The translations under genes were made by a program, and so were the position numbers. Positions 1-5,722 of a DNA stretch of 10,853 nucleotides are shown here, in pieces (within the stretch, counting starts at the first letter, position 1; every line of letters begins with the position of its first letter). The DNA is from Holdemanella sp. (GTDB lineage: Bacteria > Bacillota_I > Bacilli_A > Erysipelotrichales > Erysipelotrichaceae). The stretch is taken from contig JABUSD010000278.1 in the NCBI GenBank assembly GCA_021442845.1, positions 1 through 10,853 on the forward strand, read 5' to 3'. Under the pieces are notes generated by a model. The model had not been told where the DNA came from. It saw only the letters and a list, made by a program, of their open reading frames with translations, and ran no database searches.

Positions 1-1346
1 ATTTTATTTGCACCAACAAGCAACTGAAGAAGATATTCATCATTTAATATGATTTTATTATCCTCTTTTTCTTCCTCTATAAATGTTTCACGTGAAACAT
101 CAGAAACAACCTTATCTTGGTTATCGTCTAAATATTGGCTTATTTTAGCTGGTTTATCACTTATATCTGATTGAGATGAATTATTTTCATATGATTTAAA
201 TGTACTTGTATTCATATTTTTTTCTTCTTTTATATATGAATTCACATTATGTATCTTATTTTCAGGTTCATATGATTTGGAAATAAATGATAAAAAACAA
301 GTTTGTATATAATCCAATATATTGGATGCATATGTAAATTTACTATATGTGTCCATCATACTATCCAATAAAGATAATCTTGTATTAACATTAGAAATAA
401 GCATATCTTTTTCTATTATTGATTTATGACTTAAACTTACTAATGTAGTCTTTGGAGAATAATCAACAATTATAGACTCTTTAATCAAATTCATCAAATC
501 ACTGAACATTCTTTTTAAATCAACACCTTTGTTTGCATAATTCTGTAGTGCTGTCATTAATTGATCTACATTGTTTCTATAGATATATATAAACAAATCG
601 GATAAATCCTGAGTGTTTAAGACACCATAAATACTTCTTACATCGTCAACGGTTATCTTTGAAATACAATAAGCAACACATTGGTCAAGGATTGATAAAG
701 AATCACGCATACCTCCATCAGCTAACTTTGCGATTAATTCCAATGCTTCCAGTTCTATATCAATCTTTTCAGATGCACATACAACTTTTAATCTTTTAAT
801 AATATCTTCATCCGATACTTTACTAAAATCAAAACGCTGACATCTTGAAATGATAGTAGGTATTACTTTATTAGGTTCCGTTGTCGCAAATATGAATATA
901 ACATGTTCTGGCGGTTCTTCAATTGTTTTTAATAGTGCATTGAAAGCTCCTTGCGACATCATATGAACTTCATCGATGATATATACTTTAAACGTCCCGT
1001 GTAATGGTGCATATTTTACTTTATCGATTAAATTTCTAACTTCATCAACACCGTTATTTGAAGCAGCATCAATTTCAATAATATCAGGATGATTTCCAGC
1101 AAAAGATGTCTGACAGTTTAAACACTGACCACATGGTTTTGTCTTTTTATCTGTACAATTTAACATTCTTGCAAATATTTTAGCGATTGATGTTTTACCA
1201 GTACCTCTAGGACCACAAAATAAATATGCATGAGCAATTCTATTCTGATATATCGCATTTTTTAATGTCTGGATAATATGTTGTTGTCCAACTACTTCAT
1301 CAAAATTAGAAGGTCTATATTTTCTATATAATGCCTGATATGCCAT
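1..1346 (-). CDS. dnaX: DNA polymerase III subunits gamma/tau (DnaX), 3' end outside the window
   Basis: This is the ATPase of the clamp loader, which places the beta sliding clamp on primed DNA and tethers the polymerase cores. I translated it by hand from ATG at 1346 (MAYQALYRKYRP...) and the frame stays open to base 1, giving about 448 codons; the C-terminal tau region and stop lie outside. Visible are Walker A GPRGTGKT (residues 45-52), the four-cysteine zinc module C64/C72/C75/C78, Walker B with DEVH (125-128), the sensor-1 region ATTEPNK (about 154-160) and the SRC arginine-finger motif (about 167-169). A clamp-loader collar follows to about residue 360, then a polar, acidic linker at about 370-430. 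A GTGAGG ribosome-binding site at 1353-1358 supports the start. The gene is divergent from the desulfidase gene. A parS palindrome lies in the linker-coding part. The identity is secure. Confidence 0.97.
   Translation of the reverse strand, partial: MAYQALYRKYRPSNFDEVVGQQHIIQTLKNAIYQNRIAHAYLFCGPRGTGKTSIAKIFARMLNCTDKKTKPCGQCLNCQTSFAGNHPDIIEIDAASNNGVDEVRNLIDKVKYAPLHGTFKVYIIDEVHMMSQGAFNALLKTIEEPPEHVIFIFATTEPNKVIPTIISRCQRFDFSKVSDEDIIKRLKVVCASEKIDIELEALELIAKLADGGMRDSLSILDQCVAYCISKITVDDVRSIYGVLNTQDLSDLFIYIYRNNVDQLMTALQNYANKGVDLKRMFSDLMNLIKESIIVDYSPKTTLVSLSHKSIIEKDMLISNVNTRLSLLDSMMDTYSKFTYASNILDYIQTCFLSFISKSYEPENKIHNVNSYIKEEKNMNTSTFKSYENNSSQSDISDKPAKISQYLDDNQDKVVSDVSRETFIEEEKEDNKIILNDEYLLQLLVGANK
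83..100. promoter_or_regulatory. parS: parS centromere site (ParB/Spo0J binding palindrome) inside dnaX
   Basis: ATGTTTCACGTGAAACAT is a perfect 18-base palindrome. Its inner 16 bases (84-99) match the parS consensus of Bacillota (TGTTNCACGTGAAACA) at every position. ParB/Spo0J loads at such sites as a CTP-dependent clamp, spreads, and recruits SMC-condensin to separate replicated origins. The site lies in the DnaX linker-coding segment and is read there as D-V-S-R-E-T-F (about residues 415-421), where protein sequence is weakly constrained. parS sites cluster near oriC, which fits the recF-gyrB-gyrA neighbourhood. No parA or parB gene is in the window. Confidence 0.9.
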
Positions 1347-1372
1347 ATATAGCCTCACTTTCTACAAGTAGT

Positions 1373-1378
1373 ATTATA
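1373..1378 (-). promoter_or_regulatory. Extended -10 promoter element for dnaX
   Basis: On the minus strand there is a perfect TATAAT at 1378-1373, preceded by TGT, which gives the extended -10 form TGnTATAAT. The hexamer 17 bases upstream is A-rich and does not resemble TTGACA, so the promoter would rely on the extended -10. Transcription would begin near 1366, about 20 bases before the dnaX start, leaving room for the ribosome-binding site and little more. Confidence 0.6.
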
Positions 1379-1402
1379 ACACATTTATAAAGTTTATTTT
1401 TT

Positions 1403-1438
1403 CTATACAACGTTTTTAATGTTAGAATGATTGTATAG
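1403..1438. repeat. Inverted repeat in the divergent dnaX/desulfidase intergenic region, possible operator
   Basis: CTATACAA (1403-1410) and TTGTATAG (1431-1438) are perfect 8-base inverted arms separated by 20 bases. The right arm overlaps the best plus-strand -10 candidate, TATAGT (1434-1439), and lies just upstream of the desulfidase ribosome-binding site GGAAGG (1444-1449). The centre-to-centre spacing of the arms is about 28 bases, near three helical turns, which could suit a dimeric regulator. No -35 for the plus-strand promoter stands out. The repeat is directly visible; an operator role is inference, and in AT-rich DNA it could be chance. Confidence 0.4.
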
Positions 1439-1458
1439 TAAATGGAAGGTATAAGTAT

Positions 1459-2730
1459 ATGGATAATACTATTTATAATAATTATATTCAGATATTAAAA
1501 GAAGAATTGATTCCTGCAATGGGATGTACAGAACCAATATCTATTGCATATTGTGCTGCAAAAGTACGTTCGGTATTAAATGATATTCCTGATAAAGTGA
1601 TTATTGAAGTAAGTGGAAATATATTAAAGAATGTTAAAAGTGTAATTATTCCAAATACAAATGGTTTGAAGGGAATTAAAGCAGCTGTTGCACTTGGAAT
1701 TATTGCGGGTAATGAAAATAAAGCATTAGAAGCAATAAGTAATATTTCGGAAGAGAAGAAGATTGAAGCTAAAAATTACTTAGATGTATGTGATATGAAA
1801 GTATTAAATACAGATGGATCTGAAGTGTTGGATATTATAATTACTGCTTATAAAAATAAAGAATATGCTAAAGTTAGAATATGTCGATCTCATACAAATA
1901 TCGTATGGATAGAAAAGAACGGGGAAGTGCTATATCAGCATAATGATAGTGATTTAAATGAATTTCAAAATACAAATAGAAATCTATTATCAGTAGAAAA
2001 AATAATTGAATTTGCTGATAGTGTATATATTCAGGATGTAGAAGAAATTATTATGCGTCAGATTCAATACAATTCAAATATCTCTAATGAAGGAATAAAG
2101 AATGATTGGGGAGCTAATATTGGAAGTGTTTTATTAAAGGTGTATGGAGATGATATAAAGAATAGAGCTAAAGCAGCTGCAGCTGCAGGATCTGATGCAA
2201 GAATGAGTGGATGTGAATTACCAGTCATTATTAATTCAGGAAGTGGAAACCAGGGAATGACATGTTCCTTACCTGTAATTGAATACAGTAGGGAATTAGG
2301 ATCAACAAAAGATGAATTAATACGTGCTCTTGTCGTATCAAATTTAATTACTATACATCTAAAAACAGGTATTGGAAGATTATCTGCTTATTGTGGAGCT
2401 ATTAGCGCTGGAGCAGGAGCAGGAGCGGGGATTGCTTATATTTTAGGTGGTGGATACGAAGAAGTCTCTCATACGATTGTAAATGCATTAGCAATCACAT
2501 CAGGAATTATCTGTGATGGTGCAAAGCCTAGCTGCGCTGGAAAAATTGCTGCTGCTGTTGATGCTGGTATTCTTGGTTACTATATGTATAAACAAGGACA
2601 ACAGTTTAGACGCGGTGATGGTATTATTACAGCAGGAGTAGAGAATACAATTCATAATATCAATCGTTTAGGTCATGATGGAATGAAGGAAACAGATAAA
2701 GAAATTATTTCAATCATGTTAGAAAACTAA
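1459..2730 (+). CDS. L-cysteine desulfidase / serine dehydratase-like Fe-S enzyme (UPF0597, CyuA/CdsB family)
   Basis: Members of this family (E. coli CyuA, formerly YhaM; archaeal L-cysteine desulfidase) are cytosolic iron-sulfur enzymes that break L-cysteine into sulfide, ammonia and pyruvate; they are related to the Fe-S serine dehydratases. The 423-residue length is close to the usual 420-440. Visible landmarks are AMGCTEP with C23, HTNIV (about 145-149), SDARMSGCELP (245-255), SGSGNQG (260-266), a Cys in SAYCGA (C312) and ICDGAKPSC (C352, C359). C23, C312 and C352 are the likely conserved cysteines that hold the cluster or act in catalysis. The ATG is preceded by GGAAGG nine bases upstream. 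It is the only plus-strand gene here, divergent from dnaX and convergent with tadA, and so is probably transcribed alone. Family assignment is firm; the choice of cysteine over serine as substrate is inferred. Confidence 0.9.
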   Translation: MDNTIYNNYIQILKEELIPAMGCTEPISIAYCAAKVRSVLNDIPDKVIIEVSGNILKNVKSVIIPNTNGLKGIKAAVALGIIAGNENKALEAISNISEEKKIEAKNYLDVCDMKVLNTDGSEVLDIIITAYKNKEYAKVRICRSHTNIVWIEKNGEVLYQHNDSDLNEFQNTNRNLLSVEKIIEFADSVYIQDVEEIIMRQIQYNSNISNEGIKNDWGANIGSVLLKVYGDDIKNRAKAAAAAGSDARMSGCELPVIINSGSGNQGMTCSLPVIEYSRELGSTKDELIRALVVSNLITIHLKTGIGRLSAYCGAISAGAGAGAGIAYILGGGYEEVSHTIVNALAITSGIICDGAKPSCAGKIAAAVDAGILGYYMYKQGQQFRRGDGIITAGVENTIHNINRLGHDGMKETDKEIISIMLEN

Positions 2731-2760
2731 AGCGAAGGATTTATTTCCTTCGCTTTCTTT
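2731..2760. terminator. Bidirectional rho-independent terminator between the desulfidase gene and tadA
   Basis: AGCGAAGGA (2731-2739), a six-base loop, and TCCTTCGCT (2746-2754) form a perfect 9-bp stem followed on the plus strand by TTCTTTT. The stem begins immediately after the desulfidase TAA. On the minus strand the hairpin is followed by a looser T-rich run (TTTAGTTTT), so it probably also ends the tadA transcript. One arm and the loop contain the last codons and stop of tadA, which encode the basic KRKRRK tail. Confidence 0.85.
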
Positions 2761-3193
2761 TAAAAAATGCAGATAGCAGGGAAGAGCACTCTTCACTTAA
2801 AATGCCACCTTGATAATTCGGATGATGATTGAACGGTTTGATTTCAAAGAGATTAATGCAGGTTCCAGCACAACCGCCTTTATAATCATAAGCACCAAAA
2901 TACACATTACGAATTCTTGATTGAATAATGGCTCCAGCACACATTGGACATGGTTCTAATGTCACATATAAATCACAATCCTCTAAACGCCAGGATCCTA
3001 TCTTTTTACAAGCTTTCTGTATCGCTATCATTTCCGCATGATGAATACTCTGTTGTGTCTTCTCTCTTTTATTGTATCCACGAGCAATTATTTTATCATC
3101 TTTTACAATAATACATCCAATCGGTACCTCATCATACATTTCTGCCTTTTTTGCCTGTTTTATTGCTTCTTTCATCCATTTTTCTTCATTCAT
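2741..3193 (-). CDS. tadA: tRNA-specific adenosine deaminase TadA
   Basis: TadA converts A34 to inosine in the anticodon of tRNA-Arg(ACG), letting one tRNA read CGU, CGC and CGA. The protein is 150 residues, normal for the family. It shows the zinc deaminase signature: HAE (H52 as zinc ligand, E54 as proton shuttle) and PCPMC (C82 and C85 as zinc ligands), plus the family blocks EVPIGCIIV (22-30) and YFGAYDYKGG (98-107). The C-terminus is very basic (KRKRRK), consistent with tRNA contact. The start ATG at 3193 has a modest GGGA ribosome-binding site about 13 bases after the SRP RNA terminator, so expression may partly come from read-through of the ffs promoter. The gene ends inside the convergent terminator hairpin. 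In Bacillus tadA, the SRP RNA and dnaX are adjacent; here the desulfidase gene lies between tadA and dnaX. Confidence 0.96.
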   Translation of the reverse strand: MNEEKWMKEAIKQAKKAEMYDEVPIGCIIVKDDKIIARGYNKREKTQQSIHHAEMIAIQKACKKIGSWRLEDCDLYVTLEPCPMCAGAIIQSRIRNVYFGAYDYKGGCAGTCINLFEIKPFNHHPNYQGGILSEECSSLLSAFFKRKRRK

Positions 3194-3205
3194 ATGATTC
3201 CCTAT

Positions 3206-3293
3206 AAAAAAATGCTACCACACATGATAGAGCATACTTAAGGCTGCTTCGTTCCCGACCTGACCTGATTCATAAGATACCATTGTAGTAGCA
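3206..3293 (-). ncRNA. ffs: Signal recognition particle RNA, small bacterial (4.5S-like) type
   Basis: The minus strand holds the hallmark SRP domain IV: CAGGTCAGGTC, then a GGAA tetraloop (GGGAAC), then GAAGCAGCC, which is the Ffh-binding hairpin. The ends pair: TGCTACTACA at the 5' side (from 3293) with TGTGTGGTAGCA at the 3' side (ending at 3213), followed by seven T residues that make the outer stem a terminator. The predicted RNA is about 88 nt, so it lacks the Alu domain present in the longer SRP RNA of Bacillus. Compared with E. coli the tetraloop closing pair is G-C instead of C-G, a compensated change. With Ffh and FtsY it targets nascent membrane proteins to the translocon. It lies between serS and tadA. 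Confidence 0.93.
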
Positions 3294-3298
3294 GTGAT

Positions 3299-3327
3299 AT
3301 TATAGCAATTTATTAATATTAAATCAA
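3299..3327 (-). promoter_or_regulatory. Promoter of the SRP RNA gene
   Basis: On the minus strand TTGATT (3327-3322) and a perfect TATAAT (3304-3299) are separated by exactly 17 bases. Initiation six or seven bases downstream falls at about 3292-3293, exactly the start of the RNA's closing stem. The -35 element begins one base after the serS stop codon. This close-to-consensus promoter fits a stable, abundant RNA. Confidence 0.88.
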
Positions 3328-3328
3328 C

Positions 3329-4606
3329 TTATCCTATTTTTTTAACGCCACCCATATAAGGCTGCAAAGCCTCTGGAATTAAAATAGATCCATCTGGCTG
3401 ATAGTTATTCTCAATTAATGCGATTAATCCACGAGGAGAAGCAACAACTGTATTGTTTAATGTGTGAAGGAAATAAGTTCCTTTTTCTCCTTTTGTACGA
3501 ATACCTAAACGTCTTGCCTGTGCATCCCCTAAGTTTGAACAGCTTCCAACTTCAAAGTATTTCTTCTGTCTTGGTGACCATGCTTCAATATCACATGACT
3601 TAACTTTTAAATCCGCTAAATCACCTGAACAGCATTCTAACTGGCGAACTGGAATATCCCATAATCTAAATAGATCTACAGTTAACTTCCACATCTTTTC
3701 ATACCAATCCATTGATTCTTCAGGTTCACATATAACAATCATTTCCTGTTTTTCAAATTGATGCACACGATACAATCCTCTTTCTTCTAATCCATGTGAT
3801 CCCCCTTCTTTACGGAAACATGGTGAATAAGAAGTCATATTAATAGGTAATTCTTCCTTCTTTAAAATCTGTCCTTTAAACTTACCAATCATTGAATGTT
3901 CTGATGTACCGATAAGGAATAAATCTTCACCTTCAATCTTATACATCATAGCTTGCATTTCAGGGAACGACATAACACCTTCTACAACATCTGCATGAAT
4001 CATAAATGGTGGAATCGCATAAGTGAATCCATTATTAATCATGAAATCTCTTGCACATGCAATCATAGCTTCATGTAATCGAGCAATATCACCTAATAAG
4101 AAATAAAAACCTTCTCCTGAAGTTCTACCTGCTGCTGCCTTATCCATACCGTTTACCGCATTGATAATATCGGCATGATATGGAATTTCATATTCAGGTA
4201 CAAGTGGTTCTCCAAATCTTTGAACTTCTACATTTTCTGAATCATCTTTACCAATTGGAACACTTGGATCGATGATATTAGGAATCATTAACATCTTGCT
4301 TCTTACAGATTCTCTTAATGTATTTTCTTTTTCTTCAAGACTTACTAATTCATTTTTAATATTTGCGATTTCTTCTTTAATCTTTGCAGCATCTTCTTTT
4401 AATCCCTGCTTCATTAAAGCACCAATCTGCTTTGAAATTGTCTTTGATTTAGCTCTTAAATCATCACCTCTTTGTTGGGATGCACGTAATTCCTTATCCT
4501 CTTCTAACACTTCATCAACAAGGTGTAATTTATGATCCTGAAATTTCTTTTTCATATTTTCTTTAACTGCTTCAGGATTTTCACGTACAAATTTGATATC
4601 TAACAT
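3329..4606 (-). CDS. serS: Serine--tRNA ligase (SerRS), divergent class II active-site motifs
   Basis: SerRS attaches serine to tRNA-Ser in the cytosol. The 425-residue length is typical. An N-terminal tRNA-binding antiparallel coiled coil spans about residues 30-105, followed by the class II catalytic domain. The TxE serine-binding element is TSE (234-236). Motif 2 is FRKEGG (264-269) continuing to GLYRVHQFEKQEM (277-289). Motif 3 is TVVASPRGLIALIENN (386-401), with its arginine at R392. The residues expected to bind ATP and serine (R265, E267, T234, E236, R392) are kept, but surrounding residues differ from the usual bacterial FRSEAGSAG and LAVGRTLVAILEN and in motif 3 lean toward archaeal/eukaryotic forms. 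AGGAGG at 4612-4617 fixes the start. The gene is preceded by a serine T-box leader, which independently confirms its specificity. Confidence 0.96.
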   Translation of the reverse strand: MLDIKFVRENPEAVKENMKKKFQDHKLHLVDEVLEEDKELRASQQRGDDLRAKSKTISKQIGALMKQGLKEDAAKIKEEIANIKNELVSLEEKENTLRESVRSKMLMIPNIIDPSVPIGKDDSENVEVQRFGEPLVPEYEIPYHADIINAVNGMDKAAAGRTSGEGFYFLLGDIARLHEAMIACARDFMINNGFTYAIPPFMIHADVVEGVMSFPEMQAMMYKIEGEDLFLIGTSEHSMIGKFKGQILKKEELPINMTSYSPCFRKEGGSHGLEERGLYRVHQFEKQEMIVICEPEESMDWYEKMWKLTVDLFRLWDIPVRQLECCSGDLADLKVKSCDIEAWSPRQKKYFEVGSCSNLGDAQARRLGIRTKGEKGTYFLHTLNNTVVASPRGLIALIENNYQPDGSILIPEALQPYMGGVKKIG

Positions 4607-4629
4607 ATTTTCCTCCTCTTTTCCTGGTG

Positions 4630-4669
4630 TAAAAAAAAAGACACTTATCCCAATAAAGGGACGATGTCT
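4630..4669 (-). terminator. Attenuator (intrinsic terminator) of the serS T-box
   Basis: On the minus strand AGACA (4669-4665) pairs with TGTCT (4643-4639) and TCCC (4661-4658) with GGGA (4651-4648), followed by a run of T residues down to about 4631. The CGTCCC segment is shared with the antiterminator, so the two structures are mutually exclusive, as a class I T-box requires. Confidence 0.88.
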
Positions 4670-4862
4670 CGCGTTGCCACCCTTCTTATCTTATATAAAA
4701 TAAGATCACTTGACATGATAACGGTATGTACCGGATTAAACTACTCTTTTTTCATTCAATCACTCTAAGGTGCTTTTTCTATTAAAACACATCGATATTT
4801 TCACCATCCATATCGTCTCTAAAATATATTTTAATATACTTTTCCTTATCTACGTTTTACAC
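4630..4862 (-). promoter_or_regulatory. Serine-specific T-box riboswitch (transcription attenuation) controlling serS
   Basis: The leader senses uncharged tRNA-Ser and allows serS transcription when it binds. Stem I has a basal helix TAAGG (4848-4844) with CCTTA (4770-4766). Above it is a specifier loop with AGTA on the 5' side (4840-4837) and serine codon AGC on the 3' side (4774-4772) followed by A, closed by TATTAAAA/TTTTAATA. The distal loop contains GGTGAAA. The T-box sequence AGGGTGGCAACGCG (4683-4670) forms the antiterminator with CGTCCCT (4663-4657): AGGG/CCCT, a seven-base bulge, and GCG/CGT. The bulge TGGC would pair with an acceptor end GCCA, matching the G discriminator base of tRNA-Ser. 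The usual ACC of the bulge is AAC here. The 5' end is estimated from the promoter. Confidence 0.95.
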
Positions 4863-4868
4863 CATATA

Positions 4869-4897
4869 CTTATATCATTCTTTTAGTTTTTCTGCAA
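4869..4897 (-). promoter_or_regulatory. Promoter of the serS T-box transcript
   Basis: On the minus strand TTGCAG (4897-4892) and TATAAG (4874-4869) are separated by exactly 17 bases. The -10 matches consensus at five of six positions; the -35 keeps the TTG. Initiation would be near 4862, just upstream of T-box stem I. It starts about 14 bases beyond the terminator hairpin of the upstream peptidase gene, so serS looks like an independent transcription unit. Confidence 0.65.
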
Positions 4898-4901
4898 TAT
4901 G

Positions 4902-4952
4902 AAATAAAAACATGACCATTCATATGAATAGAATATGTATGAATGGTCATAT
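4902..4952 (-). terminator. Rho-independent terminator after the yugP-like gene
   Basis: On the minus strand ATGACCATTCAT (4950-4939) and ATGAATGGTCAT (4923-4912) are perfect 12-bp arms with a 15-base loop, followed by GTTTTTATTT. It lies five bases past the peptidase stop codon. An ATTCATATGAAT palindrome (4918-4929) overlaps one arm and could form a competing small hairpin. On the plus strand the tail is not T-rich, so the terminator is probably one-directional. Confidence 0.8.
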
Positions 4953-4957
4953 GATTG

Positions 4958-5662
4958 TCATCTTCTTTTATTACTTTTTCCTCCGAAAATCAGAACTAAT
5001 CGTAAAAGCTGTAAAAGAGTTGAGAATGCAGCTGCAACATATGTTAGAGCAGCAGCTGTTAAAACTTTTTTTGCTCCTGATAATTCATTTGGTGTAAATT
5101 GTCCACTTGTCTTTAATATTTCAAGAGCTCTGGATGATGCATTTAATTCAACCGGTAATGTAATCAACTGGAATATTAATGTTAATGAAAATAGGAAAAT
5201 ACCAAATGTAACTATATTTGACATCCCAATCAATACACCAATAAGAATAACTGGTAATGATAAAGACGATCCAACATTAACAATAGGAACAATCGTATTT
5301 CGGATTTTAATTAAACTATATCCTTCATGATATTGAATCGCATGTCCACATTCATGTGCTGCTACTCCAATCGCAGCAATGGATGTTGAATCATGAACAG
5401 AATCTGATAAGCTGACAATACAATTTTTAGGATTGAAATTATCAGTTAAATTACCATTAATTCTTCCAATTCGAATATCATAGATATTTGCACTATTTAA
5501 TATTGCTCTTGCAACTTCATTAGCTCTTAACCCACATTGTGCTCGTTGTTGAGAATACTTTGCATATGTGCTTTTAATATTAATTGAAGCCCACGCGGTA
5601 ATCACAAAACCAATGATTACTAATATATATGTATAATCAAAATATATAGGATAAAAAAACAT
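4958..5662 (-). CDS. yugP: Membrane zinc metallopeptidase, YugP family
   Basis: This is an integral membrane protein of 234 residues (Bacillus YugP is about 225) from a putative neutral zinc metallopeptidase family whose substrate is not known to me. The zinc motif HECGH is at 103-107 (H103 and H107 as ligands, E104 as general base), followed by AIQYHEGY. PVELNASSRA (170-179) matches the family's second conserved block, and E172 is the likely third ligand. Hydrophobic segments at about 11-28, 124-147, 149-168 and 200-227 suggest four membrane spans, with the HECGH segment between the first and second. The C-terminus is short and basic. The start has AAAGGA about ten bases upstream. It follows gyrA after a hairpin and has no obvious promoter of its own, so it may be co-transcribed with the gyr operon. 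The family call is strong; the biological role is open. Confidence 0.92.
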   Translation of the reverse strand: MFFYPIYFDYTYILVIIGFVITAWASINIKSTYAKYSQQRAQCGLRANEVARAILNSANIYDIRIGRINGNLTDNFNPKNCIVSLSDSVHDSTSIAAIGVAAHECGHAIQYHEGYSLIKIRNTIVPIVNVGSSLSLPVILIGVLIGMSNIVTFGIFLFSLTLIFQLITLPVELNASSRALEILKTSGQFTPNELSGAKKVLTAAALTYVAAAFSTLLQLLRLVLIFGGKSNKRR

Positions 5663-5688
5663 TTTAAATTATTTCCTTTCTAATTAAC

Positions 5689-5718
5689 CATGACCAATAT
5701 ACAAAGATATTGGTCATG
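5689..5718 (-). repeat. Perfect hairpin between gyrA and yugP, possible partial terminator
   Basis: CATGACCAATAT (5689-5700) and ATATTGGTCATG (5707-5718) are perfect 12-bp arms around a six-base loop. The hairpin begins four bases after the gyrA stop. The minus-strand sequence after it is GTTAATTAG, without a T run, so it looks like a weak terminator or an RNA-stabilising 3' hairpin that would let some transcripts continue into yugP. Its ATGACCA/TGGTCAT ends match those of the hairpin on the other side of yugP. Confidence 0.6.
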
Positions 5719-5722
5719 ATTA

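Noticed and set aside
1..120. Programmed ribosomal frameshift in dnaX producing a short gamma form
   Set aside because: No A-AAA-AAG type slippery site with a following hairpin is visible in the part of dnaX present; the remaining 3' part is outside the window.
5689..5718. Strong intrinsic terminator for the gyr operon
   Set aside because: The stem is perfect but no T run follows on the minus strand, so I list it as a hairpin of uncertain role instead.
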